The position numbers and the translations under genes were made by a program. Below are positions 28,019 through 37,432 of a stretch of DNA of 64,000 nucleotides, piece after piece. The notes under the pieces are model-generated. The model saw nothing but the letters and a program-made list of their open reading frames with translations, was not told the DNA's origin and did no database searches. The DNA is from Hanstruepera neustonica (lineage in GTDB: Bacteria > Bacteroidota > Bacteroidia > Flavobacteriales > Flavobacteriaceae). Location: positions 60,963 to 124,962 of the forward strand of contig NZ_POWF01000009.1 in assembly GCF_002895005.1 (NCBI RefSeq), written 5' to 3'. Position 1 is the first letter of the stretch. Each line of letters opens with the position of its first letter.

Positions 28019-28900
28019 TTATTTTGGAGGTGCAATACCTAATTGATTATATAATGTTAAGTTGTCATAATAAGCTTCTTCACTAAGAAACTGCCCATCA
28101 TTGTTTAGTGTCCAAACACTAAATCCATGGGATTTCATTTTTTTACCAGTGGGAGCATTACCCATAAATTCACCTTTATGAGTGCCGGTTACCGTCCAAT
28201 TGATGAAGATTTTATTTCCACTTACGGCGGAATCATCAACTTGCACCGTAAAATCAGGAAAAGCAGTCACAAAAGTTTTCATGAAGCCTTCATATTCATT
28301 AATGTTGTTAACTTCAACAGTACCATTTGATGAGCGTTTTAAATTCTCAACCGATAAAGATTTAAGATTACTAATGTCATGAGCATTCCAACCTTCTACG
28401 ACTTTGTTTATTTTGTCAGTATGCTCACTGCTAGCACCTTGAAGTGCTAAAACAATTTCTGAAGGATCCCACATGCCAACCTCTCTAACAATTTTGCCAT
28501 TTAAAAAACGATAAGTGAGGTGAATAGGTATTATGACTTCCTTATTGTTAACTTTTAAGGTCCCTTTCCAATCTAACCAACAATTAACCCATACCTCTCC
28601 ATCATCTGTTTTGACCATTCCATACTCTTGGTCCTTGTCCATGAATCCTCTTTGGGAGTAATTAGCATCATTGGCTTCATGATAGGCGATGACATCTTTT
28701 GGGGATAAACCATCACCTTTGGAATTGTAGAATGTTTTTGAAGTATCAGCATATAATGTTATGTCATATGTCTTATTGTTATAATTCTTGATAAGCTCTT
28801 TTACTATATCAATTTCTGGTGACTGCTGCGTGTAACGGTTATTATTTTGACAAGATGAAAATAATAGTATACACAAGGATGTTATTAATAAATTTTTCAT
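28019..28900 (-). CDS. Lipoprotein with tandem NTF2/SnoaL-like domains
   Basis: 293 residues. MKNLLITSLCILLFSSCQNNN is a lipoprotein signal with lipobox FSSC. Two NTF2-like (SnoaL-type) domains follow: one around residues 30-155 and one around 160-293, the latter with VVEGWNAHDI, FVTAFPDFTVQVDD, VTGTHKGEF and GKKMKSHGFSVWTLN, typical of SnoaL-like polyketide-cyclase family proteins. No catalytic residues can be assigned. It is 5 bp downstream of the 254-residue secreted protein, which suggests that the two are made together. Confidence 0.75.
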   Translation of the reverse strand: MKNLLITSLCILLFSSCQNNNRYTQQSPEIDIVKELIKNYNNKTYDITLYADTSKTFYNSKGDGLSPKDVIAYHEANDANYSQRGFMDKDQEYGMVKTDDGEVWVNCWLDWKGTLKVNNKEVIIPIHLTYRFLNGKIVREVGMWDPSEIVLALQGASSEHTDKINKVVEGWNAHDISNLKSLSVENLKRSSNGTVEVNNINEYEGFMKTFVTAFPDFTVQVDDSAVSGNKIFINWTVTGTHKGEFMGNAPTGKKMKSHGFSVWTLNNDGQFLSEEAYYDNLTLYNQLGIAPPK

Positions 28901-28905
28901 AGAAA

Positions 28906-29670
28906 TTAGTTTTTAGGTTGATAACTTAAATCTGGTCTTAAGCGCCCTTCAACTTTATCATATCGCGTTGTTAATTGAATAACCTTGAAAAAAGTAGCTT
29001 GATCTTCATCTGTAAAGGCTTCATCGTTTAACTTCCCGTTTTGTGCAATCTCTAAACCGTCTTTTGCAGAAATAGACACCATATAATAGCTTTCTGGACT
29101 TCCAAAGCCACTATGATATACACTATAACCATTAGCGATGTTACGCTTTTTGAACATATCATGAATTTCAGTCATCCCTTCCTTCATGGCTTCAGCATTT
29201 TTAGGAGCATAATATAAAAAATGATATTCACGATGGTTTTTTCCTGCCATAGATCCTTCAGAATCTGGATGGTAAGACATTTTTGGTAAATAATGAACAA
29301 CGGTGTTGCCATGAGAATCATAGCATTCATCCATTTTACTAAACATGGCATCGGCAGCTTCTTCTCCCATTTTTTCATAAAGCCCAGCCATGATGTTTTT
29401 ATCTAAATCGGCCATATTTTCTATAGCAGACACATAAACATAACGACCATCTTCAATGCTTAGAGCTGTCCAACTAACATCTGGGATATTGTGCTTTTCA
29501 AACGCACTTTTTAGTTCCTTGGCAGCTTCTTCATACTGCATCATTTTGTCAAACTTAACGTTGTCGGTGTGAACAGTAAACATGGTCGGTTGATTGTCTT
29601 GAGCAGATAGATTAAATACTACAAACAATACAATTAGTTGGGCAAAAACCCCTCTTTTAAAATTTTTCAT
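28906..29670 (-). CDS. Secreted protein of unknown function paired with the NTF2-like lipoprotein
   Basis: 254 residues with a signal peptide (MKNFKRGVFAQLIVLFVVFNLSAQ). The mature part seems to hold two related halves (FTVHTDNVKFDKMMQYEEAAKEL and YHFLYYAPKNAEAMKEGM; VSWTALSIEDGRYVYVSAIEN and GYSVYHSGFGSPESYYMVS), a pattern that recalls the dimeric alpha/beta barrel (NIPSNAP/ABM-like) fold. This is a weak structural impression. No function can be given. Confidence 0.65.
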   Translation of the reverse strand: MKNFKRGVFAQLIVLFVVFNLSAQDNQPTMFTVHTDNVKFDKMMQYEEAAKELKSAFEKHNIPDVSWTALSIEDGRYVYVSAIENMADLDKNIMAGLYEKMGEEAADAMFSKMDECYDSHGNTVVHYLPKMSYHPDSEGSMAGKNHREYHFLYYAPKNAEAMKEGMTEIHDMFKKRNIANGYSVYHSGFGSPESYYMVSISAKDGLEIAQNGKLNDEAFTDEDQATFFKVIQLTTRYDKVEGRLRPDLSYQPKN

Positions 29671-29845
29671 AATAATTGGTTTTGGTTAGTAAAAAATGTT
29701 GATTAATAGTCATAAACTACCATAACCAAAACAAGTATGTTCTGTGGAAAAGGGGAAAAATTAAAAAGTGCTATAATTTTTCTTTTTCAAAGGAGAAATC
29801 TAAAGTACTGAAAAAAAACGAATTAGAGAAAATATGTTTCTAAAA

Positions 29846-30385
29846 TTAATTATTTTCGAAGAAACTGAACATATTGCCGCCATAGCTTTTTGAATAGCTA
29901 AAGTTTGCTAATTGGCTTAAATCGGTATGTTTTGAATGTTCTACAATTAACAAGCCATTCAGGTCTAATAATTCATTCTTAAAGACCAGTTCGGGTATTT
30001 TTGAGAAGTCCTCCATATAAAAATCATATGGTGGATCAGCAAAAATGATATCATAATTACTAGTTGAAGACTCTAGGAATTTAAAAACGTCACTTTTTAT
30101 AGTACTTATAGGCATTTTAAAGGCTTCAGCAGTTTCATTTATAAACTTAATACAACCATAGTTCTCATCAACACAAATAATATTTTGAGTGCCTCTTGAA
30201 GCAAATTCATAACTGATATTTCCAGTTCCAGCAAAAAGGTCTAACACCGAAAGTTCATCAAAGTAAAAGCTATTGTTTAAAATGTTGAACAAGGCTTCCT
30301 TAGCCATATCGGTCGTGGGACGAACGGGTAACTTTTTTGGCGCATTGATGCGTCTGCCTTTAAATGTTCCTGAAATAATTCGCAT
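29846..30385 (-). CDS. rsmD: 16S rRNA (guanine(966)-N2)-methyltransferase RsmD
   Basis: 179 residues, usual for RsmD, which methylates G966 of 16S rRNA in the assembling small subunit using S-adenosylmethionine. MRIISGTFKGRRI and PVRPTTDMAKEALFNIL are family signatures; LDLFAGTGNISYE is the SAM-binding loop and IIFADPPYDF carries the DPPY catalytic motif. Its ATG overlaps the stop of the DUF3822 gene by 1 nt (TAATG), which implies coupled translation. The rsmD-DUF3822 pairing is common in flavobacteria. Confidence 0.93.
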   Translation of the reverse strand: MRIISGTFKGRRINAPKKLPVRPTTDMAKEALFNILNNSFYFDELSVLDLFAGTGNISYEFASRGTQNIICVDENYGCIKFINETAEAFKMPISTIKSDVFKFLESSTSNYDIIFADPPYDFYMEDFSKIPELVFKNELLDLNGLLIVEHSKHTDLSQLANFSYSKSYGGNMFSFFENN

Positions 30386-31206
30386 TAAAAACTATGAATA
30401 ATGGGGAAGTTAGAGTGATTGGTTAAAGTAGGAGTTTTGAATTTGTAATCATCAAAACGGGTTCCGAAACTCACATGTCTAACATACTTGTAAATAATAT
30501 TATAAATGTCATCATTCATGGTAATATTGCCTAAAAGAATAATATCAATCGTTTCTGGACTTAAGTCTAATTGTTCCAATGTAAATAGCACATAATAAAT
30601 AAAATCCTCTTTAGAATTATATTCAAATGTATTATATAATACTAATTTTCCTTTAGACACAATAACAACATTAAAATGCGATTGTTCAACATGAATATAC
30701 ATTTTACTGTTGTGGGCATATTGTTCGGCTTCTAATATTTTTTCAAGAAGTATGGTGGAAATATGTTTATAAGAAAAAGTGCCAAATTTTTCATAGATAA
30801 AGTTATTAATGTTTACATAAGGCACATAAACATTGACACTGTTGTTTACTTGAATTTCATCAAAAGCGATAAAATCAGACTTTAATATTTTGGAATTAAA
30901 TTTTAAATAATCAGCTAGTTGAGCTTCATCAAATAATTCTTTAGGGACAATAGTAGATAGATCATTATCATGAACCACTTGAATATTTTCAAATGGTTGA
31001 TTTAATTGCTCTTCAGACTCAAACTCTTTGACCAATAAATCCAATATTTTGAAAGGGGTTGTTTTTTTGGTCGTTGGAACTCGTTTTAAAAAAGTAATGG
31101 TATTTGTGGGTTTGTTTAAAACACAAAAAGAAAGTCCATTCAAACTGATTTGAATGGACAACTCTAATTTATCGTTATTTTCTAATGTATTATTCGCTAT
31201 CGCCAT
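30385..31206 (-). CDS. DUF3822 family protein
   Basis: The ATG at 31206 (273 aa) starts MAIANNTLENNDKLELSIQIS; the in-frame ATG 12 codons upstream would lie deeper inside the preceding gene. The product looks like DUF3822, a Bacteroidota family with an ASKHA-like (actin/hexokinase-type) feel: LSFCVLNKPTNTITF, YIHVEQSHFNVVIVSKGKLVLYNTFEY. It is cytoplasmic. Function unknown; constant association with rsmD suggests, but does not show, a tie to ribosome or RNA maturation. It overlaps the upstream gene by 17 nt. Confidence 0.8.
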   Translation of the reverse strand: MAIANNTLENNDKLELSIQISLNGLSFCVLNKPTNTITFLKRVPTTKKTTPFKILDLLVKEFESEEQLNQPFENIQVVHDNDLSTIVPKELFDEAQLADYLKFNSKILKSDFIAFDEIQVNNSVNVYVPYVNINNFIYEKFGTFSYKHISTILLEKILEAEQYAHNSKMYIHVEQSHFNVVIVSKGKLVLYNTFEYNSKEDFIYYVLFTLEQLDLSPETIDIILLGNITMNDDIYNIIYKYVRHVSFGTRFDDYKFKTPTLTNHSNFPIIHSF

Positions 31207-31930
31207 AAGTTTTTGGCCAGTTACCAGAGGTGCTAACTTCATTCATCGATCCAACACGCAGCGCATCACCATTTACGGCATCAACAGAAATCACTTCATT
31301 TTCCTGCAAAATAAGATCTCTATCTTGGTCAAATAAAACATCTGCTTTTTTGACAAAAGCTTCAAAAACTGGAATTTTAACTTCATCTTCTTCCAAAAAG
31401 CCTGCTTTCATTGTAAACTTCGTACCTTCCTTGGCAGTTGGTACATTCATCATAGTTTTATATCTGGTTGACGTTTTAAATAACGAATCTTTAACAGATT
31501 CAAATCGTAATGTATCTATGATAATACTATCCTTAAGCGTTTCAACACCACCATAGCGTTTCGTCAATTCTTTGTCAACTACCGTTGTATCTCTACGTTG
31601 CGTAATGGTATATTGAGCAGTGTCAATAAACCTCACTAAATTATCAAAGTTGGAAGCAAACGTTCCAGTTACTTCTCTATGAGCCAATTGTGAATCTCTA
31701 ATATCGATTAAATTCTCAATAACTTTAGCGTAACGAGCATTTTTTACTTTGTTAAATTGGATAGGCTTGTAAATAGACATGAACGTTTGGTAGCCTAAAA
31801 AGAAAATGAGTACCCAAAGTAAAATTGTTAAAATAGGCTTGAATTTTGATGGGATAAATTTATCCACTAACCATACCAAACCAATTGTAAGAAGTATAAC
31901 AGCTACAACTATAAGGATTATTTTGAACAT
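31190..31930 (-). CDS. Conserved membrane protein of unknown function
   Basis: 246 residues with two N-terminal transmembrane segments (IILIVVAVILLTIGLVWLV and ILTILLWVLIFFLGYQTFM) and a soluble charged C-terminal part (residues about 55-246) rich in threonine and charged residues (ARYAKVIENLIDIRDSQLAHREV). The topology would place the large domain in the periplasm or cytoplasm depending on loop orientation. The family is common in flavobacteria next to DUF3822 and rsmD, but no role is known to me. Confidence 0.75.
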   Translation of the reverse strand: MFKIILIVVAVILLTIGLVWLVDKFIPSKFKPILTILLWVLIFFLGYQTFMSIYKPIQFNKVKNARYAKVIENLIDIRDSQLAHREVTGTFASNFDNLVRFIDTAQYTITQRRDTTVVDKELTKRYGGVETLKDSIIIDTLRFESVKDSLFKTSTRYKTMMNVPTAKEGTKFTMKAGFLEEDEVKIPVFEAFVKKADVLFDQDRDLILQENEVISVDAVNGDALRVGSMNEVSTSGNWPKTYGDSE

Positions 31931-31961
31931 AGTGTTTAATTAATTTAATTAAGGATATACG

Positions 31962-31969
31962 CAAATCTA
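31962..31969 (-). promoter_or_regulatory. -7 promoter element of the membrane protein-DUF3822-rsmD unit
   Basis: On the minus strand TAGATTTG fits TAnnTTTG and lies about 32 nt before the ATG at 31930. The upstream element is a poor match (TTTT about 18 nt away), so this is a partial call. Confidence 0.45.
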
Positions 31970-32015
31970 CAATTTTTTTTTAATCGTAAAAGCCAATGCG
32001 ACTAAAAATCATTCT

Positions 32016-32023
32016 TATCTTTG
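32016..32023 (+). promoter_or_regulatory. -7 promoter element of the RecD-like helicase gene
   Basis: TATCTTTG fits TAnnTTTG and lies 28 nt before the ATG at 32052. No clear TTTG upstream at the expected distance. Confidence 0.4.
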
Positions 32024-32051
32024 ATGAAATTAAAAAATTGAATCTGCTTTA

Positions 32052-33479
32052 ATGAATTCCAAAGAATTTTATTCACTTGTCAAACAGCAATTTCCATTCA
32101 ATCCCACATTAAAGCAAGACATCGTTTTACAGCAATTATCAGAATTTATTTTTAATAAAAACAACCGGGAACTGTATCTTTTAAAAGGTTATGCAGGAAC
32201 TGGAAAAACGACTATCATTGGTACAATAGTGACCAACTTATGGAAAGCCAAAAAAAGCGCTGTATTAATGGCGCCCACAGGAAGAGCGGCAAAAGTAATT
32301 TCAAATTATTCAGGTAAGGAAGCGTTTACCATTCACAAAAAAATTTATTTCCCAAAGAAAGAGAAAAGTGGTGGTGTGAAGTTTGTCCTGCAACCCAATA
32401 AGCATAAAAACACATTGTTTATAGTTGATGAATCTTCCATGATTCCTGATACACCTGGGGAGTCGAAATTATTTGAAAACGGCTCATTGTTGGATGATTT
32501 AATGCAGTATGTATATTCAGGTCATAATTGCAAGTTATTACTGATTGGTGATACTGCCCAATTACCGCCTGTCAAATTGGATTTGAGTCCAGCTTTGGAT
32601 GATAATACGTTGTCAATGCATTATAACAAAGATGTTACCAAAATGGAATTGGATGAAGTAGTCAGGCAAGAACAGGATTCAGGTATATTGTTAAACGCTA
32701 CTAATATCCGAGAGGTTTTATCAGGAAGCGTATTTGATAATTTCCAGTTTCAATTGGATGGTTACAAGGATATAGTCAGGTTGATTGATGGTCATGAAAT
32801 CATGGATGCCATTAATGGTGCTTACAGCGATTTGGGTAATGAGGAAACCGCTATAATTGTTAGAAGTAACAAGCGTGCCAATTTATACAACCAGCAGATA
32901 AGAAGTCGCATTTTGTTTAATGAAAACGAGTTGTCTACTGGAGATTATCTTATGGTTGTCAAGAACAATTATTTTTGGATAAAACCAACAACCGAAGCTG
33001 GGTTTATTGCCAATGGTGATATTATTGAGGTTTTGGAAATATTCAATATTCTGGAATTATATGGTTTTCGATTTGCAGAAGTTAAAGTCAGAATGGTCGA
33101 TTACCCAAAAATGCGCCCTTTCGAAACCGTTTTATTATTGGATACTATTTCTGCCGAAACACCATCGCTTTCTTATGATGAATCCAATAGGCTGTATCAG
33201 GAAGTTATGAAAGACTATGAGCATGAAAGTAGCAATTACAAAAAGTTTCTTGGAGTAAAGAACAATAAGTATTTTAATGCCTTGCAGGTTAAATTCTCGT
33301 ACGCGATTACCTGTCATAAATCCCAAGGAGGGCAGTGGCATACGGTCTTTGTTGAGCAACCTTATTTACCAGATGGTATAAATAGAGACTACTTACGTTG
33401 GTTGTATACAGCTGTTACTAGAGCTAAAGAAAAGTTGTATCTCATAGGGTTTAAAGACGACTATTTTAGTTTACAATAA
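32052..33479 (+). CDS. RecD-like ATP-dependent DNA helicase (superfamily 1)
   Basis: 475 residues. Walker A is LKGYAGTGKTTIIG (about residues 44-57), motif Ia is LMAPTGRAAKVIS, Walker B is LFIVDESSMI and motif III is LLLIGDTAQLPPV. The C-terminal UvrD_C_2 part has ITCHKSQGGQWHTVFVE and YTAVTRAKEKLYLIG. This is the short RecD/Dda-like type without the N-terminal RecBC-contact domain, so it need not be part of an exonuclease V complex; no recB or recC lies near. Role in DNA repair or replication restart is an inference. First gene of a plus-strand block. Confidence 0.85.
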   Translation: MNSKEFYSLVKQQFPFNPTLKQDIVLQQLSEFIFNKNNRELYLLKGYAGTGKTTIIGTIVTNLWKAKKSAVLMAPTGRAAKVISNYSGKEAFTIHKKIYFPKKEKSGGVKFVLQPNKHKNTLFIVDESSMIPDTPGESKLFENGSLLDDLMQYVYSGHNCKLLLIGDTAQLPPVKLDLSPALDDNTLSMHYNKDVTKMELDEVVRQEQDSGILLNATNIREVLSGSVFDNFQFQLDGYKDIVRLIDGHEIMDAINGAYSDLGNEETAIIVRSNKRANLYNQQIRSRILFNENELSTGDYLMVVKNNYFWIKPTTEAGFIANGDIIEVLEIFNILELYGFRFAEVKVRMVDYPKMRPFETVLLLDTISAETPSLSYDESNRLYQEVMKDYEHESSNYKKFLGVKNNKYFNALQVKFSYAITCHKSQGGQWHTVFVEQPYLPDGINRDYLRWLYTAVTRAKEKLYLIGFKDDYFSLQ

Positions 33480-33570
33480 ATAAAATTTCATAGAAAGTTT
33501 AAACTCAACATTCAGTAGTTTAGGTTTTATTATTATATTTTTGATTTTTATATAAAAGCACAAGTTAGTT

Positions 33571-34206
33571 ATGAGTAAACAGTTTTTTATTTTCATTTTT
33601 GCAGTAATTCCTTTTTGTATTTTTTCTCAAATCAATGGTGTAACAGAATTTGGTGACCAAGTAGTTCTATATGATGATGGAACTTGGGTTTATATCAATC
33701 AAGATGTGACATTAGATGAAGAAATTAAAACAAATCCTAATGAGTTTACCAAAAGTGACACGGCAAAATTTTTGCTAAAAAGTAATATTGTAAACATAGG
33801 AGTATGGTTAAACGCTAAAGAATGGAAATTTAATAAGGTAATGAATAATGAAGATGGCGAATACGAACTAGTACTTAAAAACGAAGATCTTTACGGAACT
33901 ATAATTACAGAAAAAATTGAAATACCACTAAAAAGCCTTAGGGAAATAGCGTTGTCAAATGCTAGAGATGTTGCTCCAGATACAAATATAGAAAATCAAG
34001 AATACCGAAAAGTTAATGGCATAGAAGTACTTATGCTAGAAATGAGTGGAACTATATCAGGAATAAATTTTGGTTATAAAGGTTATTATTATTCAAACGA
34101 AAATGGAACAGTTCAAATGATATTGTATTCAGCAAAAAATCTCATGGAAAGTTATGATGCAAAAATTGAAACCTTATTAAATGGCTTGGTTGAATTAGAA
34201 AAATAA
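33571..34206 (+). CDS. Secreted protein of unknown function
   Basis: 211 residues with a signal peptide ([20 protein letters not shown]). The early segment [20 protein letters not shown] is a short motif (ILYDDGTW) that I have the impression is common in exported Bacteroidota proteins. The rest ([43 protein letters not shown]) is not recognised. It precedes kdsB by only 8 bp and may share its transcript, with a possible TATTTTTG -7 box at 33536-33543. Confidence 0.65.
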   Translation: MSKQFFIFIFAVIPFCIFSQINGVTEFGDQVVLYDDGTWVYINQDVTLDEEIKTNPNEFTKSDTAKFLLKSNIVNIGVWLNAKEWKFNKVMNNEDGEYELVLKNEDLYGTIITEKIEIPLKSLREIALSNARDVAPDTNIENQEYRKVNGIEVLMLEMSGTISGINFGYKGYYYSNENGTVQMILYSAKNLMESYDAKIETLLNGLVELEK

Positions 34207-34214
34207 TAAATTTT

Positions 34215-34946
34215 ATGAAAATTATTTCAATGATTCCAGCACGTTATAGTGCCTCACGATTCCCAGCAAAATTAATGCAAGATTTAGCAGGTAAAACGGT
34301 TATTTTAAGAACTTACGAAGCTACTGTAAATACAGGCTTATTTGAAGATGTTTTTGTAGTTACCGACAGTGATATAATTTTCAACGAAATTGTAAATAAT
34401 GGAGGCAAGGCCATTATGAGCCTTAAAGAGCATGAATGTGGTAGTGATCGAATAGCTGAAGCTGTTGAATTCATGGATGATGTGGATATTGTGGTAAATG
34501 TTCAAGGTGACGAGCCTTTTACTGAAGTAGCTTCATTACAAAAACTAATTGAGGTTTTTAGAAACGACCCAAATAAAGACATAGATTTAGCGTCATTAAT
34601 GGTTCATATTTCGGATTGGGATGAAATTAGCAATCCTAATACTGTAAAGGTCATTACTGATAGAAACAATTTTGCACTGTATTTTTCAAGAAGTCCAATT
34701 CCATTTCCAAGGGATAAATCTGTTGCCATAAAATATTTTAAACATAAAGGGGTTTACGCTTTTAGAAGGGAGGCCTTACTGGACTTTTACAGGTTGCCGA
34801 TGTTAGAGTTGGAGGCTTCGGAAAAGATAGAATGTATTCGGTATTTGGAATACAGTAAAAAGATTAAAATGGTAGAAACCCATGTTCAAGGTGTTGAAAT
34901 TGATACTCCTGAAGATTTGGAACGTGCCAAAAAGTTATGGAAATAG
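34215..34946 (+). CDS. kdsB: 3-deoxy-manno-octulosonate cytidylyltransferase (CMP-Kdo synthetase)
   Basis: 243 residues, normal for KdsB, which activates Kdo (or in some lineages 8-amino-Kdo) with CTP before transfer to lipid [16 protein letters not shown] is the nucleotide-binding start, [12 protein letters not shown] and [10 protein letters not shown] are the metal and substrate motifs, and [10 protein letters not shown] and [13 protein letters not shown] are family signatures. Its 3' end overlaps the HAD gene by 10 nt. The KdnB-like dehydrogenase two genes downstream raises the question of whether the substrate here is an amino-Kdo. Confidence 0.95.
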   Translation: MKIISMIPARYSASRFPAKLMQDLAGKTVILRTYEATVNTGLFEDVFVVTDSDIIFNEIVNNGGKAIMSLKEHECGSDRIAEAVEFMDDVDIVVNVQGDEPFTEVASLQKLIEVFRNDPNKDIDLASLMVHISDWDEISNPNTVKVITDRNNFALYFSRSPIPFPRDKSVAIKYFKHKGVYAFRREALLDFYRLPMLELEASEKIECIRYLEYSKKIKMVETHVQGVEIDTPEDLERAKKLWK

Positions 34947-35641
34947 ACTATAGTCATATTAAGGTCATTGGGTTTGATGCTGATGACACGCTATGGGTCA
35001 ATGAAACCTATTTTAGGGATGCTGAAGTGGCATTCGGAAAGTTGCTATCTAAATATGAAACCCTTAATAAAATAGATCAGGAGCTATTCAAAATGGAAAT
35101 AAAAAATTTACCATTATATGGCTATGGAGTTAAAGGCTTTGTTTTATCCATGATTGAAATGGCTTTGGAATTGTCAAACAATAAAGTATCAAACCAAGTT
35201 ATTAATGATATTTTGGCAATAGGGAAGGACATGATTAATAAGCCTGTAGAATTGTTGGAAGGTGTTGAAGAGGTTTTGAAAAAATTATCTCAAAATTACC
35301 GATTGATTCTGGCTACTAAAGGTGATTTATTGGATCAAGAACGCAAATTGGAAAAATCGGGTTTGTTGGACTATTTTCATCACATTGAAGTTTTAAGTGA
35401 TAAAAAGGAAGAAAACTATTCTAAATTATTGAATCATTTGGATATTAAGCCATCAGAATTTTTAATGGTTGGCAATTCCCTAAAGTCAGATGTTTTGCCA
35501 TTAATTAATATTAAAGCCCATGCTATACATGTGCCTTTTCATACCACTTGGTTGCATGAGGAAGTGCATGAAGATGAAACAAATGGTGTGGAATATAAAA
35601 CCGTGGGTAGTTTATTAGATATATTACCACTATTAAATTAA
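34937..35641 (+). CDS. HAD-family hydrolase
   Basis: 234 residues. Motif I is [12 protein letters not shown] (nucleophile Asp and the +2 Asp), motif [10 protein letters not shown], and the late [11 protein letters not shown] is the acid motif. The cap-like helical insert after motif I (about residues 30-95) marks subclass I. Substrate unknown. Overlap with kdsB tempts one to call it the Kdo-8-phosphate phosphatase, but KdsC proteins are shorter, C0-type without a cap, so this is more likely a general phosphatase (YjjG/pyrophosphatase-like). Confidence 0.8.
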   Translation: MEIDYSHIKVIGFDADDTLWVNETYFRDAEVAFGKLLSKYETLNKIDQELFKMEIKNLPLYGYGVKGFVLSMIEMALELSNNKVSNQVINDILAIGKDMINKPVELLEGVEEVLKKLSQNYRLILATKGDLLDQERKLEKSGLLDYFHHIEVLSDKKEENYSKLLNHLDIKPSEFLMVGNSLKSDVLPLINIKAHAIHVPFHTTWLHEEVHEDETNGVEYKTVGSLLDILPLLN

Positions 35642-35673
35642 AAAAATAATATTTTTGTTACAGAACCAATTAC

Positions 35674-36756
35674 ATGAGTTATAAAAATTATCCAATGGTG
35701 TCCAGAGTCGTATTTGGACGCGGCAGTTTTAATCAATTAGACGAAATTATTTCACCTAAAAGGTTAAATGTAAATGCACCTTTTATTTTTTTGGTGGATG
35801 ACGTTTTTAAAGGTAACTCATGGTTGACATCAAGGATTCCATTGGCTTACGGAGATAAAGTACTCTATATTTCCGCCAATGAAGAACCAAAAACGTCTCA
35901 AGTTGATGCGCTCGTGGAAGAAATTATTCTAACTACCAAAGAGCGCCCTTCAGGTATTATTGGTATTGGAGGTGGAACGATTATGGATTTGGCAAAGGCC
36001 GTGTCTATCATGCTCACCAATGATGGTGAATCCAAAGATTATCAGGGATGGGATTTGGTTAAAAACCCAGCTATTTATCATGTGGGTATTCCGACTATTT
36101 CTGGTACTGGTGCTGAAGTTTCTAGAACGACCGTTTTAACGGGGCCTGATAAAAAATTGGGAATAAATTCTGATCACACACCGTTTGATCAGGTAATTTT
36201 AGATCCTGAACTGACTAAAGATGTTCCAAAAGCACAATGGTTTTATACAGGTATGGACTGCTATATTCATTGTATAGAATCACTAAATGGTACGTTTTTA
36301 AATGCTTTTAGTCAAAGTTATGGCGAGAAAGCCTTTCAACTTTGTAAAGAATTGTTTTTAGACAATAATTTAACTGCTGAAGAAGCACAAGATAAACTTA
36401 TGATGGCTTCTTGGCACGGTGGTATGAGTATTGCTTATTCTCAAGTGGGAGTAGCCCATGCTATGAGCTACGGGTTAAGCTATGTTTTAGGTACCAAGCA
36501 TGGCATTGGAAATTGTATTGTATTTGATCATTTAGAAGAGTTTTATCCGGAAGGGGTAAAACTTTTTAAGCAAATGAAATCGAAACATAACATTGAATTA
36601 CCGCAGAATTTATGTGCTGACTTATCTGATGAAGAGTTTGATACCATGATACAGGTCGCACTAAATTTGGAACCTCTTTGGGAAAATGCCATAGGTAAGA
36701 ACTGGAAAAAAGTCATTACTCCAGAAAAGTTAAAAGAGCTTTATCAAAATATGTAA
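35674..36756 (+). CDS. Iron-containing alcohol dehydrogenase family, KdnB-like (Kdo 8-oxidase)
   Basis: 360 residues of the group III metal-dependent alcohol dehydrogenase fold. GIIGIGGGTIMDLAKAVS is the NAD-binding glycine-rich loop, HVGIPTISGTGAEVSRTTVL follows, and metal ligands are in WFYTGMDCYIHCIES (Asp, His), GVAHAMSYGLSYV (His) and GTKHGIGNCIVF (His). In Shewanella KdnB oxidises the 8-hydroxyl of Kdo and KdnA then aminates it, giving Kdo8N for lipopolysaccharide. Similar gene context (kdsB nearby) supports a KdnB role here, but no KdnA-type aminotransferase is in the window, so this is an inference. Confidence 0.75.
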   Translation: MSYKNYPMVSRVVFGRGSFNQLDEIISPKRLNVNAPFIFLVDDVFKGNSWLTSRIPLAYGDKVLYISANEEPKTSQVDALVEEIILTTKERPSGIIGIGGGTIMDLAKAVSIMLTNDGESKDYQGWDLVKNPAIYHVGIPTISGTGAEVSRTTVLTGPDKKLGINSDHTPFDQVILDPELTKDVPKAQWFYTGMDCYIHCIESLNGTFLNAFSQSYGEKAFQLCKELFLDNNLTAEEAQDKLMMASWHGGMSIAYSQVGVAHAMSYGLSYVLGTKHGIGNCIVFDHLEEFYPEGVKLFKQMKSKHNIELPQNLCADLSDEEFDTMIQVALNLEPLWENAIGKNWKKVITPEKLKELYQNM

Positions 36757-36757
36757 T

Positions 36758-37306
36758 ATGCGCTGGCTGGCCAAATTCATCTATTTTAAAATTCTGGGTT
36801 GGAAAGTAGTAGGGAATGTCAATTTGTCAAAAGAAACAGTAAAAAAAGCTGTTTTAATTGCTGTTCCCCATACTAGTTGGCATGACTTTTACATCGGCTT
36901 ATTACTGCGTCAGGTTATTGGTGTAAAATCTAATTTTATTGGCAAAAAAGAATTGTTTGTAGGGCCTTTTGGTTGGTATTTGAAAGCTATTGGTGGTGCA
37001 CCAATCGATAGAAGTTCCAATCACAACAAAGTAGAGGCCATTGCCAAGCTTTTTGATGAGCATGATGAGTTTAGACTGGCTTTGGCACCTGAAGGTACGC
37101 GTAAAAAAGTAGACAAATGGCGAACAGGGTTTTACTATATCGCCAAAGCAGCCAAAGTGCCTATTATTATGTTTACTCTGGATTTTGAGAATAAACAAAA
37201 CAGAATATCAGAACCATTTTATCCGACTAATGATATGGAAGCTGATTTTGATTTTATGAAGCAATTTTTTAAGGATGTAAAAGGGAAAATTCCAGAATAC
37301 TCCTAA
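36758..37306 (+). CDS. Lysophospholipid / 1-acylglycerol-3-phosphate acyltransferase family protein
   Basis: 182 residues, short for the PlsC family. VPHTSWHDFYIG holds the HX4D catalytic motif, and LALAPEGTRKKVDKW the second (EGTR) motif. FIGKKELFVGPFGWYLKAIGGAPIDR is the acceptor-binding region. It likely transfers an acyl chain to a lyso-lipid at the inner membrane face; a lipid A or ornithine-lipid acceptor cannot be excluded. It begins one base after the stop of the KdnB-like gene, so the block kdsB-HAD-KdnB-acyltransferase looks like one envelope transcript. Confidence 0.85.
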   Translation: MRWLAKFIYFKILGWKVVGNVNLSKETVKKAVLIAVPHTSWHDFYIGLLLRQVIGVKSNFIGKKELFVGPFGWYLKAIGGAPIDRSSNHNKVEAIAKLFDEHDEFRLALAPEGTRKKVDKWRTGFYYIAKAAKVPIIMFTLDFENKQNRISEPFYPTNDMEADFDFMKQFFKDVKGKIPEYS

Positions 37307-37397
37307 TATATTGGCATAGATTTTGAATTATATGATACAAATGATGAATGAAACATACAGTAAACATTAGTCCCTAAAAAGAAACATTTATCATGAA

Positions 37398-37428
37398 TAA
37401 AAAAGCTACTTATTTTAAGTAGCTTTTT
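37398..37428. terminator. Bidirectional terminator
   Basis: AAAAGCTACTTA pairs with TAAGTAGCTTTT around a 3-nt loop, with T-runs both ways, between the acyltransferase gene (plus) and the carboxypeptidase-regulatory-domain gene (minus). Confidence 0.85.
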
Positions 37429-37432
37429 GTTT

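Noticed and set aside
32052..33479. RecD-like helicase as part of a RecBCD or phage-defence cluster
   Set aside because: No recB/recC or defence genes are near; the short form is common as a stand-alone helicase in flavobacteria.
34937..35641. HAD hydrolase as the Kdo-8-phosphate phosphatase KdsC
   Set aside because: KdsC proteins are about 170-190 residues without cap; this one has a helical cap insert after motif I and is 234 residues.
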